Assembly: GCA_019240215.1 (NCBI GenBank)
Contig: JAFAYQ010000020.1
Coordinates: 23,849 to 87,848, forward strand
Source of the DNA: Actinomycetota bacterium
GTDB taxonomy: Bacteria; Actinomycetota; Actinomycetes; Streptosporangiales; Streptosporangiaceae
Reading direction: 5' to 3'
DNA length: 64,000 nucleotides
In this document: positions 8,456-17,774 of the stretch, one piece after another
How positions within the stretch are numbered: the stretch's first letter is position 1
Layout of the letters: each line of letters begins with the position of its first letter
Notes under the pieces: model-generated
The model's input: the letters and a program-made list of their open reading frames with translations, nothing else
What the model was told of the DNA's origin: nothing
Database searches by the model: none
Made by a program: the position numbers and the translations under genes

Positions 8456-9574
8456 ATGACGGCTTCGGTCACCATCGTCGGCGCCGGCCTGGGCGGGCTG
8501 ACCCTGGCCCGCGTGCTGCAGCTGCACCACGTCCCCGTCACCGTCTACGAGGCGGAGGCATCGGCCACGACCCGGACCCAGGGTGGCCAGCTCGACCTGC
8601 ACGAGCACAACGGGCAGCTGGCCATCCAGCTGGCCGGCCTGGAAAAGGAGTACCGGTCCATCCTTCACCACGGTGGTGCCGCGCAGCGGGTGGCCGACCG
8701 GCACGCGGTGATTCTCGGCGAAGTGCCCGACGACGGATCGATGGCGAAGCCGGAGGCGCTGCGCGGCGACATCCGCCGGGTCCTGCTCGACTCGCTGCCC
8801 GCGGGCACGGTGCAGTGGGGGAAGAAGGTGGCCGCTGCGACCGTGGCCGGCGACGGCAGGCACGAACTCACGTTCGCCGACGGTTCGGCCGTCGCCACCG
8901 AACTGCTGGTCGGCGCGGACGGCACCTGGTCCAGGGTCCGGCCGCTGGTCTCGGGCCAGGAGCCGGCCTACGCGGGGATGACCTATATCGACACCTACCT
9001 GCAGGACGTAGACCGCCGGCACCCCGCATCGGCCGCCGTGGTCGGAGACGGCGCGCTGTACGCCCTGGAGCCCGGGAAGGGCTTCCTCGCCCACCGCGAG
9101 GCCGGCCACGTCATCCACTCCTACGTCGTCGTGCCCCGGCCGGCCGAATGGTTCGACCGCATCGGCTTCACCGACGCCGACGCCACCCGGGCCGTCATCG
9201 CCGCCGAGTTCGACGGCTGGGCACCCGAGCTCACCGCGCTCATCGCCCACAGCGACACCGCGCCGGTCCTGCGCAGCATTTACCAGCTTCCCACCGGGCA
9301 CCGGTGGCCCCGGGTTCCCGGGGTGACCCTCATCGGCGACGCCGGACACGTCACCGTTCCCGGTGGTGAAGGCGCCAACCTCGCCATGCTCGACGGCGCC
9401 GAACTCGCCCAGGCGATCGCCGCCCACCCCGGCGACACCGAAGCGGCGCTCGCCGCCTACGAGACGGTGATGTTCCCGCGAAGTCACGCCGAAGCGATCG
9501 CGGCCCGCGAGACCGTCGAGCTCATCTTCGGCGCCGGCGCCCCCCACGCGCTCGCGGACCTTTTCAACGGTTGA
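8456..9574 (+). CDS. FAD-dependent monooxygenase (TetX-like)
   Basis: 'VTIVGAGLGGLTLARVLQLHHVPVTVYE' Rossmann; 'GVTLIGDAGHVTVPGGEGANLAMLDGAELAQAI'. Confidence 0.85.
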   Translation: MTASVTIVGAGLGGLTLARVLQLHHVPVTVYEAEASATTRTQGGQLDLHEHNGQLAIQLAGLEKEYRSILHHGGAAQRVADRHAVILGEVPDDGSMAKPEALRGDIRRVLLDSLPAGTVQWGKKVAAATVAGDGRHELTFADGSAVATELLVGADGTWSRVRPLVSGQEPAYAGMTYIDTYLQDVDRRHPASAAVVGDGALYALEPGKGFLAHREAGHVIHSYVVVPRPAEWFDRIGFTDADATRAVIAAEFDGWAPELTALIAHSDTAPVLRSIYQLPTGHRWPRVPGVTLIGDAGHVTVPGGEGANLAMLDGAELAQAIAAHPGDTEAALAAYETVMFPRSHAEAIAARETVELIFGAGAPHALADLFNG

Positions 9575-9598
9575 CGGCCGCCCTGGCACAATAAGGGG

Positions 9599-10048
9599 AT
9601 GCTGCCCGAGCGGTTTGCGGCCCGCGTCATCCTGCTCGACCCGGACTGCCGGGTACTGCTCATGCGCTACGACGACGAGCCGCCTAACGGCAGCCACTGG
9701 GCCACCCCCGGCGGCGGGCTCAACGAGGGCGAGGACTTCCGGGCTGGCGCCCTGCGCGAGCTGGCCGAGGAGACCGGCTGGACCGACATCCCGCTGCTCG
9801 ACGAGGTGACCCGGCGGGAGCTGACGATGGAGTACGGCGGCCGCCTGGTCCGCCAGCGCGAACGGCTCTACCTGGCCCGGACCAGCCCGCCCGAGCGGGA
9901 GATCCGCGGCGTCGAGGCCATGCACGCCAGCGACCACATCGCCGCCTGGCGCTGGTGGCCGCTGGCGGAGCTGGACACCACCACCGAGAAGGTGTGGCCC
10001 CGCGGCCTGGCCGGCCTGGTCCGCGAGGCGCTGGCCGCCTCCGCCTGA
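9599..10048 (+). CDS. NUDIX hydrolase
   Basis: Nudix box 'GGGLNEGEDFRAGALRELAEETGW'. Confidence 0.9.
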   Translation: MLPERFAARVILLDPDCRVLLMRYDDEPPNGSHWATPGGGLNEGEDFRAGALRELAEETGWTDIPLLDEVTRRELTMEYGGRLVRQRERLYLARTSPPEREIRGVEAMHASDHIAAWRWWPLAELDTTTEKVWPRGLAGLVREALAASA

Positions 10049-10051
10049 CCG

Positions 10052-10564
10052 CTACTCGCCGAGCGGGCCGCCCGAGATCTCGCTCACGATGTCGAGCTGG
10101 CCCACGTGCCGGGCGTACTCCTGCAGCAGGTGGAACAGCACCCGCTCGAGCGTCGGCGGCTTGTTGCCGTCGCCCCACCGTTCCCCGGGCTGGCCGACGT
10201 CCTCCAGGTCGTGACGGCCGACCAGCGCCCGGGTCCGCTCGCCCTGGGCCAGCAGGGCCGCGCTCAGGTCGCCCAGCGACTCATCGGGGCCGACGTGCCA
10301 GCGCCCGTCCTGCCGCTCACCCCACACGTCGGCGATGTCGCGGCCCTCGAAACCCCACTCCAGCCAGCGCATCTCCGTGTACCGGAGGTGTTTGAGCAGC
10401 TCGATCGGGGCCCACCCGGACATCAGCCGGCTCTCGTACAGCTCGGTCGGCGGCAGCCCGCGCAGCTTGCCGATCGCCCGGTCGCGGAAGAAGTCCAGGT
10501 AACGCAGGAACACCTCGGCCCGCGACGCGGCCAGGTCGGTCGGCTCCGGGAACGGGGTGCTCAC
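10052..10564 (-). CDS. DinB superfamily / DUF664-like protein
   Basis: 'SGWAPIELLKHLRYTEMRWLEWGF', 'FHLLQEYARHVGQLDIVSE' with metal-binding His positions. Confidence 0.75.
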   Translation of the reverse strand: MSTPFPEPTDLAASRAEVFLRYLDFFRDRAIGKLRGLPPTELYESRLMSGWAPIELLKHLRYTEMRWLEWGFEGRDIADVWGERQDGRWHVGPDESLGDLSAALLAQGERTRALVGRHDLEDVGQPGERWGDGNKPPTLERVLFHLLQEYARHVGQLDIVSEISGGPLGE

Positions 10565-10608
10565 CCGCCCAGGCTACGCCGAGCCGCCCCCGGCCGCCCC
10601 AGGCCGCC

Positions 10609-12261
10609 TCAGGCTGCGTCCGGCCGCGGCGTCCGGGTCCGGTTGGAGTGCCCGGCGTTCCCGCGCCGGGGTCCGCGATGACCGGCGCCGCCGGCCTCAC
10701 CGGCCCGCGGCCGCCGCGACCCCTGGCCGCGCTGCCCATTTCCGCGCGGCCCGCGCCCCGGCCGCCCCGAGCCAGAGCCCGACCCGCCGGACCCAGACCC
10801 GCCCCGGGCCGAAGCCGGGGGAGCGGGCGGCGCAGGCGGCACCGGCGTACCGGTCGTCGCGATCTCCTCGACCAGCTGGTGACGGGCGTCCACGTAGTGA
10901 CGGCTGGCGGTCACGTCGGCCGCCCGGTGCATGAGCTGCAGCTCGCGCAGCTGGCTCTCGTCGGCCAGCGTCACCACCAGGCCGGAGGCCCCGGCCCGGG
11001 CGGTCCGCCCGGACCGGTGCAGGTAGTCCTTGTGGTCGTTGGGCGGGTCGAAGTGCACGACCAGCTCGACGTCGTCCACGTGGATGCCGCGGGCGGCCAC
11101 GTCGGTGGCGACCAGCACCCGCGGGTGGCCGAGGGCGAACGCGTCCAGCGCCCGCTGCCGCTGCTTCTGGGTGCGGTTGCCGTGGATGGCCTCGGCCGCC
11201 ACCCCGGCCCGGGTCAGCTGCCGGGCCAGCCGGTCAGCCCCGTGCTTGGTGCGGACGAAGAACAGCGTCCGGGCCGGGCGGCTGGCCAGCCTGATCGCGA
11301 CCGCCAGCTTCTCCTCGTGGCTGGGGAGTACCAGCACCCGGTGCTCGGCCAGCGTGGCCGTCTCCTGCCGGGGCGCGACCGCGTGCAGGGCCGGCTCGCT
11401 CAGGTACTTGGTCACCAGCTGGCCGACGCGGCGGTCGAGGGTGGCCGAGAACAGCATCCGCTGCCCGCCCGCCGGGGTCGCGTCCAGGATCCGGGTCACC
11501 GCGGGCAGGAACCCGAGGTCGGCCATGTGGTCGGCCTCGTCCAGCACGGTGATCTCGATCTCGTCGAGCGTGCAGGCGTGCTGGTCGAGCAGGTCGATGA
11601 GGCGGCCGGGGGTGGCCACCACCAGGTCGACGCCGTCCCGCAGGCGGCTGATCTGCCGGGTGTAGGTGACGCCGCCGTAGACGGTCATCACCGTCACCCC
11701 GATGGCCCGGCCGAGCGGCCCGAGCACGTCCGCCACCTGCTGGGCCAGCTCGCGGGTGGGCACCAGCACCAGCGCGCGGGGCGCCTTCGGCCGGCGCCGC
11801 CCGCTCCCCTCGTGGTCGCCCGCCAGCCGGGTCAGCAGCGGCAGGCCGAACGCCAGCGTCTTGCCCGAGCCGGTCTGGGCGCGGCCGAGCACGTCCCGGC
11901 CGGCCAGCGCGTCCGGCAGCGCCCGGCGCTGGATCGCGAACGGGGCCTCGATCTCGCGGGCCGCCAGCTCAGCGATCAGCCGCTCGGGCAGGCCCAGGGC
12001 GGCGAAGTCCTGGGTGGCGGGCTCGGGCAGCGCGGCCGCGTCGGACAGCGCCTGGTCAAGCTCGGCGTACGGTTCGGGCTGGGCCGGGCGGACCGGCCGC
12101 GGGGTACGCGGACGGCGGGGGCCGTTGCGGCGGCCCGGTTGGCCGCCGCCCCGGCGGCCGCCAGCCTCGGACCCGCCTCGGCGACCCTCCTGCCCGCGCC
12201 CGGCGGGCGACGGGGAGGGCTGGTGGGCAGGCGCGCGCCGGCGGCGTGCATTGTCAGGCAT
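10609..12261 (-). CDS. DEAD-box RNA helicase
   Basis: 'GRAQTGSGKTLAFGLPLL', 'VLDEADHMADLGF', 'LFSATL', 'HRSGRTARAG'; Arg/Gly-rich N- and C-termini. Confidence 0.92.
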   Translation of the reverse strand: MPDNARRRRAPAHQPSPSPAGRGQEGRRGGSEAGGRRGGGQPGRRNGPRRPRTPRPVRPAQPEPYAELDQALSDAAALPEPATQDFAALGLPERLIAELAAREIEAPFAIQRRALPDALAGRDVLGRAQTGSGKTLAFGLPLLTRLAGDHEGSGRRRPKAPRALVLVPTRELAQQVADVLGPLGRAIGVTVMTVYGGVTYTRQISRLRDGVDLVVATPGRLIDLLDQHACTLDEIEITVLDEADHMADLGFLPAVTRILDATPAGGQRMLFSATLDRRVGQLVTKYLSEPALHAVAPRQETATLAEHRVLVLPSHEEKLAVAIRLASRPARTLFFVRTKHGADRLARQLTRAGVAAEAIHGNRTQKQRQRALDAFALGHPRVLVATDVAARGIHVDDVELVVHFDPPNDHKDYLHRSGRTARAGASGLVVTLADESQLRELQLMHRAADVTASRHYVDARHQLVEEIATTGTPVPPAPPAPPASARGGSGSGGSGSGSGRPGRGPRGNGQRGQGSRRPRAGEAGGAGHRGPRRGNAGHSNRTRTPRPDAA

Positions 12262-12317
12262 GCATGAACTCCATCGCTGATTCGGGGGCCGCGTCATGTC
12301 AGAGACGTCGACGACTG

Positions 12318-12338
12318 GGGCGAACCGGAGGTTCGCCC
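12318..12338. promoter_or_regulatory. Leader hairpin upstream of DEAD-box helicase
   Basis: GGGCGAACC-gga-GGTTCGCCC perfect 9-bp stem with 3-nt loop. Confidence 0.5.
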
Positions 12339-12579
12339 ATCAGCGGACTGCTCACACAAGCGACCGGCGGGCACGAGTCCCGCGGACAGGCAGCATCAGT
12401 GCCGCCTCGATCAGCAACGCTAGCAGCCGCCGCCGTGTTCCCCGGCCGCAACCCCGGCGGCCGGAAAATAATCCTGACCGGGTGTCGATCTGACCCCGCC
12501 CCGTTCGACGCATGGGCAAGGAAGCCGGACCACGAGGCCGGACCACGTGGCCGAGCCACACCATCACAAGGAGCGCAGC

Positions 12580-12918
12580 ATGAAGTTTCTCGGATACACC
12601 CTGGGCGACCCGAACGCGCCGATGGCCCCGCCCACCCAGGAAGAGTTCGCCCAGATGGGCGAGCTCATCGAGGAGGCCACCAAGGCGGGCGTGATTCTGG
12701 CCACCGGCGGGGTCGGCCCGCTCAACGACGGGGTCAAGGTGCAGTACGACGGCACCGACTTCACCGTCCTCGATGGCCCGTTCACCGAGGCCAAGGAGCT
12801 GATCGGCGGCTGGGCGCTGCTGGAGTGCCGGGATCGGGCCGAGGCGGTCGAGTGGACCAAGCGGTTCCTGGCCCTGGCCGGGCCGGGCGAGACCACCATC
12901 CGCACCGTCCTCGGCTGA
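12580..12918 (+). CDS. YCII/DGPF-domain protein
   Basis: 'DFTVLDGPFTEAKELIGGWALLECRDRAEAVEW' DGPF motif. Confidence 0.9.
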   Translation: MKFLGYTLGDPNAPMAPPTQEEFAQMGELIEEATKAGVILATGGVGPLNDGVKVQYDGTDFTVLDGPFTEAKELIGGWALLECRDRAEAVEWTKRFLALAGPGETTIRTVLG

Positions 12919-12940
12919 CCCGCCCCGCGCACGACGGGGG

Positions 12941-12982
12941 CCACCCCGGCCAGCCGGGTTGCTCGGGCGCTGGCCGGGGTGG
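12941..12982. promoter_or_regulatory. Intergenic hairpin between DGPF gene and sigma gene (terminator or attenuator)
   Basis: CCACCCCGGCCAGC ... GCTGGCCGGGGTGG, perfect 14-bp stem, 14-nt loop. Confidence 0.6.
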
Positions 12983-12994
12983 TGTCATCGGGGC

Positions 12995-14314
12995 GTGCCC
13001 GCTGCCCGTCCCCGCCCCGATCACCACGCCGTTGACACCGTGGTCCGGATGGAATGGGCCCGGGTGGTGGCCACCCTGGCCCGCTATACCGGCGACGTCG
13101 GCCTGGCCGAGGAGCTGGCCCAGGACGCCGTGGTCGCGGCGCTGGAACAGTGGCCCCGGGACGGGGTGCCGGCCCGGCCCGGCGCCTGGCTGACCACGGT
13201 GGCCAAGCGCCGGGCGATCGACTTGTTCCGGCGCAACCGCGAACTCGAGCAGCGCTACGCCCAGCTCGGCCGCGAGCTGGAGACGGCCGGCCCGCCCACC
13301 GGGCCCGATCCCGAGCTGGCGGCCGGCGACGAGATCGACGACGACATGCTGCGGCTGATCTTCACCGCCTGCCACCCGGTGCTGGCGGTACCCGCCCGGG
13401 TGGCGCTGACGCTGCGGCTGCTGGGCGGGCTGACCACGGCCGAGATCGCCCGCGCCTACCTGGTGCCGGAGCCGACCATCGCCCAGCGCGTCGTCCGCGC
13501 CAAAAAGACCCTGGCCGAGGCCCGGGTGCCGTTCGCGACCCCGGACCGCCGCCAGCGCCCGGCCCGGCTGTCGTCGGTGCTGGAGGCGCTCTACCTGATC
13601 TTCAACGAGGGCTACTCGGCCACCGCGGGCACCGACTGGACCCGGCCCGACCTGTGTCACGAAGCGCTCCGGCTGGGCCGGTTGCTGGCTCAGCTGGCCC
13701 CGGCCGAGGCCGAGGTGCACGGCCTGGTGGCGCTGATGGAGATCCAGTCCTCGCGGCTGGCCGCCCGCACCGGCCCCGGCGGCCGGCCGGTGCTGCTGCT
13801 CGACCAGGACCGCAACCGCTGGGACCGGCTGCTGATCAGCCGCGGCCTGGCCGCCCTGGCCCGCGCCGACCAGCTCACCGCCGCCGCCGGCCCCGCTGAA
13901 GCCGGCCCCGCCGAGGCGACCCCCGGCCCCTACGCCCTGCAGGCCGCCATCGCCGCCTGCCACGCCCGCGCGTTCCACGCCGACGACACCGACTGGGTCC
14001 AGATCACCGACCTCTACACCACCCTCGCCCAGGTCATGCCCTCCCCGGTGGTGGAGCTGAACCGGGCGGTGGCGCTGTCGATGGCGGCCGGCCCGCAGGC
14101 CGGGCTGGACCTGGCCGACCAGCTCGCGTCCGAACCGTCGCTGCGCGACTATCACCTGCTGGCCAGCGTGCGCGGCGACCTGCTGATGAAGCTGAACCGG
14201 CCCGCCGAGGCCCAGGCCGCGTTCGAGCGCGCCGCCGAACTGACCCGCAACGGCCCCGAACGTGACCTGGTCCTCCGCCGCGCCCGCGAAGCCGCCCAGG
14301 CCACCCGGGCCTGA
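12995..14314 (+). CDS. ECF sigma factor with long C-terminal extension (ECF42/DUF6596 type)
   Basis: 'DVGLAEELAQDAVVAALEQWPRDGVPARPGAWLTTVAKRRAIDLFRR' sigma2; C-terminal helical repeats; adjacent to DGPF protein. GTG start chosen to keep the 'HHAVDTVVRMEWARV' N-terminus. Confidence 0.88.
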   Translation: MPAARPRPDHHAVDTVVRMEWARVVATLARYTGDVGLAEELAQDAVVAALEQWPRDGVPARPGAWLTTVAKRRAIDLFRRNRELEQRYAQLGRELETAGPPTGPDPELAAGDEIDDDMLRLIFTACHPVLAVPARVALTLRLLGGLTTAEIARAYLVPEPTIAQRVVRAKKTLAEARVPFATPDRRQRPARLSSVLEALYLIFNEGYSATAGTDWTRPDLCHEALRLGRLLAQLAPAEAEVHGLVALMEIQSSRLAARTGPGGRPVLLLDQDRNRWDRLLISRGLAALARADQLTAAAGPAEAGPAEATPGPYALQAAIAACHARAFHADDTDWVQITDLYTTLAQVMPSPVVELNRAVALSMAAGPQAGLDLADQLASEPSLRDYHLLASVRGDLLMKLNRPAEAQAAFERAAELTRNGPERDLVLRRAREAAQATRA

Positions 14315-14327
14315 GCTGCCTACCGCC

Positions 14328-15962
14328 TCAGGCTCGGTCGTTGATGATCAGCCGCGATGGCCGGTCGGGGGTGTGCCAGATCCGGTTGCTGGCCTGCACG
14401 CCCTCGGTCTCGGTGTACATGTCCCCGCCGGTGCCCAGGTTGACGTCGAACTTGGGGAACGCCGACGACGCGACCTCGACCCGGACCCGGTGCCCGGCCT
14501 CCAGCCGGACGCAGGTGTCCCACATGACCACCCGCACCTCGTAGACCTCGCCCGGCGTCACCGGCTCGGCTTTTTCAGGCCCGTGCCGGAAACGCAGCCG
14601 GATCAGGCCGTCGCACAGCCGCTGCGCGAATCCGCTCGGGTGCACGTCGATCAGTTTGGCGGTGATGTCGGTGTCGGCCGCCGAGGTGGCCACGTGCGCC
14701 ACCAGCGTGACCGGCCCGATCAGCTCGAGCCCGCTGGTCAGCGGTTCGGTGCTGTAGACGAGCACGTCGCCGCGGCCCTCGACCCCCAGGTAGTCGTCGG
14801 GGCCGCCGATCTGGCCGCTGCCCTCGCCGGTGATGAACGGCACCGGCCGGTCCGGGTCGTGCCCCCACTCGTCCGGCGGCTGTTCCTCGGTGACCGGCCC
14901 GGTCTGCAGCCGCCCGTCCCCGAACCGGCTGTTGGCCCGCCCGTCGCTGGCCAGGTGGAACACGTGGGTGGCAGCGCTCGCGGGCGGCCAGGCGGTCTCG
15001 TCCCGCCACTCGCCGGCCCCCATCACGAAGATCCGCACCGGATCGGGGACCCTTTCAGGTTTTTCCCCGCGCACATGCTCATCCAGGAACGCCAGCACGT
15101 AGGCGTCCAGGTCGATCAGCGCGTCCGGCCCGAAGTCGATGTCGCCGAGCTGACGGGTGGTGTTGACCGCGTGCCCCCACGGCCCCATCAGCAGCCGCTG
15201 GCCCGCCCGCCCGGCCGCCGTCAGCGCCGCGAAGTTGGCCGGGGTCCCGATCTCCTCGTCGTCGTACCAGCCGGAGATGTGCAGCACCGGGACGTCGACC
15301 TCACCGATCCGGTGCTGGTAGCGCAGCGGCTCCCACCACTCGTCGAGGGTGGTGTGCCGGACCTCCTCGCGCCAGTTGGCCGAGACGAACCCGGCCGCCT
15401 CGTCCATCGTCAGCAGCGGCCGGTGCGCGTACACCTTCATCCAGTCGGTGTCGGCGGTGTACTGGACGGCCCGGCCGTCGGTCATCCGGAACCAGTGGAT
15501 GTGCATCAGGTCGGGCACCCCGGTCGGCCACTCCACGAACGGATCGCTGGGGGTGACCAGGCACACCATCGCCGCCAGCGCGGGCGGCTGGTGCAGCGCG
15601 GTCAGCCACTGGATCCGGCCCGGGTAGCTGCCGCCGAAGGTGGCCACCGCCCCGTCGCACCAGTCCTGGGCCGCGATCCAGCCGATGACGTCGGCCCCGT
15701 CCGGCCCGTCGTTGCGGTACGGCTCGAACCGGCCGTCGGAGTCGCCGCGGCCGCGCACGTCCATGGTGACGAACGCGTAGCCGGCCTTGGCGAAGTACTC
15801 GGCCCGCTTGGCCTGCCGTTCGCCGCCCCGCCCGTAGGGGGTGCGCATCAGCACGGCGGGCGCGGGCGGCTGGGCGGGCCGCACCACGTCGGCCGCCAGC
15901 GTCACTCCGTCCCGCAGCGGAACCCGGACGTTGAATCGGCGAGTGATCCCAGCTTCAGCCAT
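14328..15962 (-). CDS. CocE/NonD family hydrolase (X-Pro dipeptidyl-peptidase S15-like)
   Basis: 'MRTPYGRGGERQAKRAEYFAKAGYAFVTMDVRGRGDSDG', 'VATFGGSYPGRIQW'. Confidence 0.9.
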   Translation of the reverse strand: MAEAGITRRFNVRVPLRDGVTLAADVVRPAQPPAPAVLMRTPYGRGGERQAKRAEYFAKAGYAFVTMDVRGRGDSDGRFEPYRNDGPDGADVIGWIAAQDWCDGAVATFGGSYPGRIQWLTALHQPPALAAMVCLVTPSDPFVEWPTGVPDLMHIHWFRMTDGRAVQYTADTDWMKVYAHRPLLTMDEAAGFVSANWREEVRHTTLDEWWEPLRYQHRIGEVDVPVLHISGWYDDEEIGTPANFAALTAAGRAGQRLLMGPWGHAVNTTRQLGDIDFGPDALIDLDAYVLAFLDEHVRGEKPERVPDPVRIFVMGAGEWRDETAWPPASAATHVFHLASDGRANSRFGDGRLQTGPVTEEQPPDEWGHDPDRPVPFITGEGSGQIGGPDDYLGVEGRGDVLVYSTEPLTSGLELIGPVTLVAHVATSAADTDITAKLIDVHPSGFAQRLCDGLIRLRFRHGPEKAEPVTPGEVYEVRVVMWDTCVRLEAGHRVRVEVASSAFPKFDVNLGTGGDMYTETEGVQASNRIWHTPDRPSRLIINDRA

Positions 15963-16007
15963 GGCTCCCGATGCTACTCAGCCAGGTTGGTGAGCCAAGC
16001 TATATAA

Positions 16008-17774
16008 ATGACCACCTCCGCCGGGCCCGCCGACGAGGCCGCTCCGCCCGGGAGCCGCCAGTCGGGGGCGCTGCCCGGGGCGCTGGCCGGCCTGCTGGCG
16101 GCGGCCGCCGCGATCGGCGTCGCCCAGTTCGCGGCCGGTCTGGGAGTTCCCCAGAGCTCGCCGGTGATCGCGGTCGGGCAGGCCGCCATCGATCTGGCGC
16201 CCGCCGGGGTCAAGGAGTTCGCGATCAGCGCCTTCGGCGCGGACGACAAGACCGTGCTCGTCGGCGGCATCCTGGTGCTGCTGGCCCTGTACGCGGCGGC
16301 CGCCGGGGTCCTGGCCGCCCGCCGCCTGGCGGCCGGCCTGGCGGCGCTGGCCGTGTTCGCCGGGGTTGGCCTGGCCGCCGCCCTGACCCGGCCCACCGCC
16401 ACCGTCGGCTACGTGGTCCCGACGCTCGCGGGCGCCTTGGCCGGGGCGATCGCGCTGACCTTCCTGGCTCGCGCCACCGCCGCGCTCGGCCCCACCGGCT
16501 CGCCTCCCAGCCCTCCTGCCCCAGAAGCCCCGCACACCCCACAGGCCTCGGATACCCCACAGGCCTCGGACACCCCGCAGGCCTCGGACACCCCGCAGGC
16601 CCCGGAAGCCCCAGACCAGTTCACCCCCCGGCCCGCCGTCCGTTCCGGCCCGGCCTACTTCGCGCCCGCCCCCGGCGCGGCCGCCGCCGAACGGTCCCGC
16701 TGGCCCGCGCGGCGCCGGTTTCTGGCCTACGGCGGCGTGACCGCCGGTATCGCGGCGGCCGGCGACCTGGCCGGCCGGAACCTGATCAACGAGCACAACA
16801 TCGCCTCCGCCCGCGATGCGCTGCGGTTCCCCCGGCCCGCGATACCCGCGCCCCCGCTGCCAGCCGGCCGCAACCTGGGCGTGCCCGGTCTCAGCCCGTT
16901 TGTCACCCCCGACCGCACGTTCTACCGGGTCGATACCACCCTGGTCGCCCCGCAGCTCGCACCGGCCGACTGGCGCCTGCGGATCCACGGGCTGGTAGGC
17001 CGTGAGGTGGTGCTCACCTTCGCCGACCTGCTGCGGCGCCCGCTGACTGAGGCGTGGATCACACTAACCTGCGTTTCCAATCCGGTCGGGGGACCGTACG
17101 TGGGGAACGCCCGCTGGCTGGGCGCCGACCTGGCCGCCTTGATCCGGCTGGCCCGCCCGCAGGCCGGCGCCGACCAGTTGCTGTGCACGTCGGTGGACGG
17201 GTTCACCTCGGGCACCCCGCTGACGGTCGTCCTCGACGGCCGCGACGCGCTGCTGGCGGTGGCCATGAACGGTTCGCCGCTGCCCGTCGAGCACGGTTTC
17301 CCGGCCCGGCTGGTGGTGCCCGGGCTGTACGGATACGTGTCCGCCACCAAGTGGGTCACCGACATCGAGGTGACCACGTTCGCCGCGGCCCGGGCCTTCT
17401 GGGTGCAGCGCGGCTGGGCCCAGCAGGCCCCGATCAAGACCGAGTCCCGGATCGACGTGCCGGCCGCCGGGGCGTCGCTGCGGCCCGGCCGGACCGCGGT
17501 CGCCGGGGTGGCGTGGGCCCAGCACAAGGGCATCGCCGCCGTCGAGGTCCGGGTCGACGGCGGTCCCTGGCAGCAGGCCCGGCTGGCCGCCGTGCCCGGC
17601 ATCGACACCTGGCGGCAGTGGCGGTGGGAGTGGGACGCGCTCCCCGGCCCGCACGGGCTCGAGGCCCGCGCCACCGACGCGACCGGCTACACCCAGACCG
17701 CCGTCCAGGCCGACACCATCCCCAACGGCGCCTCCGGCTATCCGTCCGCCCAGGTCACCGTGCGGAACTCGTGA
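16008..17774 (+). CDS. Membrane-anchored molybdopterin-dependent (sulfite oxidase-like) oxidoreductase
   Basis: N-terminal TM helices; 'WITLTCVSNPVGGPYVGNARWLGADLAALI', 'YGYVSATKWVTDIEVT'. Confidence 0.85.
   Translation: MTTSAGPADEAAPPGSRQSGALPGALAGLLAAAAAIGVAQFAAGLGVPQSSPVIAVGQAAIDLAPAGVKEFAISAFGADDKTVLVGGILVLLALYAAAAGVLAARRLAAGLAALAVFAGVGLAAALTRPTATVGYVVPTLAGALAGAIALTFLARATAALGPTGSPPSPPAPEAPHTPQASDTPQASDTPQASDTPQAPEAPDQFTPRPAVRSGPAYFAPAPGAAAAERSRWPARRRFLAYGGVTAGIAAAGDLAGRNLINEHNIASARDALRFPRPAIPAPPLPAGRNLGVPGLSPFVTPDRTFYRVDTTLVAPQLAPADWRLRIHGLVGREVVLTFADLLRRPLTEAWITLTCVSNPVGGPYVGNARWLGADLAALIRLARPQAGADQLLCTSVDGFTSGTPLTVVLDGRDALLAVAMNGSPLPVEHGFPARLVVPGLYGYVSATKWVTDIEVTTFAAARAFWVQRGWAQQAPIKTESRIDVPAAGASLRPGRTAVAGVAWAQHKGIAAVEVRVDGGPWQQARLAAVPGIDTWRQWRWEWDALPGPHGLEARATDATGYTQTAVQADTIPNGASGYPSAQVTVRNS
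16539..16610 (+). repeat. 18-bp x4 in-frame tandem repeat (PQASDT hexapeptides) in Mo-oxidoreductase linker
   Basis: CCACAGGCCTCGGATACC / CCACAGGCCTCGGACACC / CCGCAGGCCTCGGACACC / CCGCAGGCCCCGGAAGCC. Confidence 0.9.

Noticed and set aside
10648-12267. 539-aa plus-strand ORF opposite the DEAD-box helicase
   Set aside because: Antisense shadow of an unambiguous helicase.
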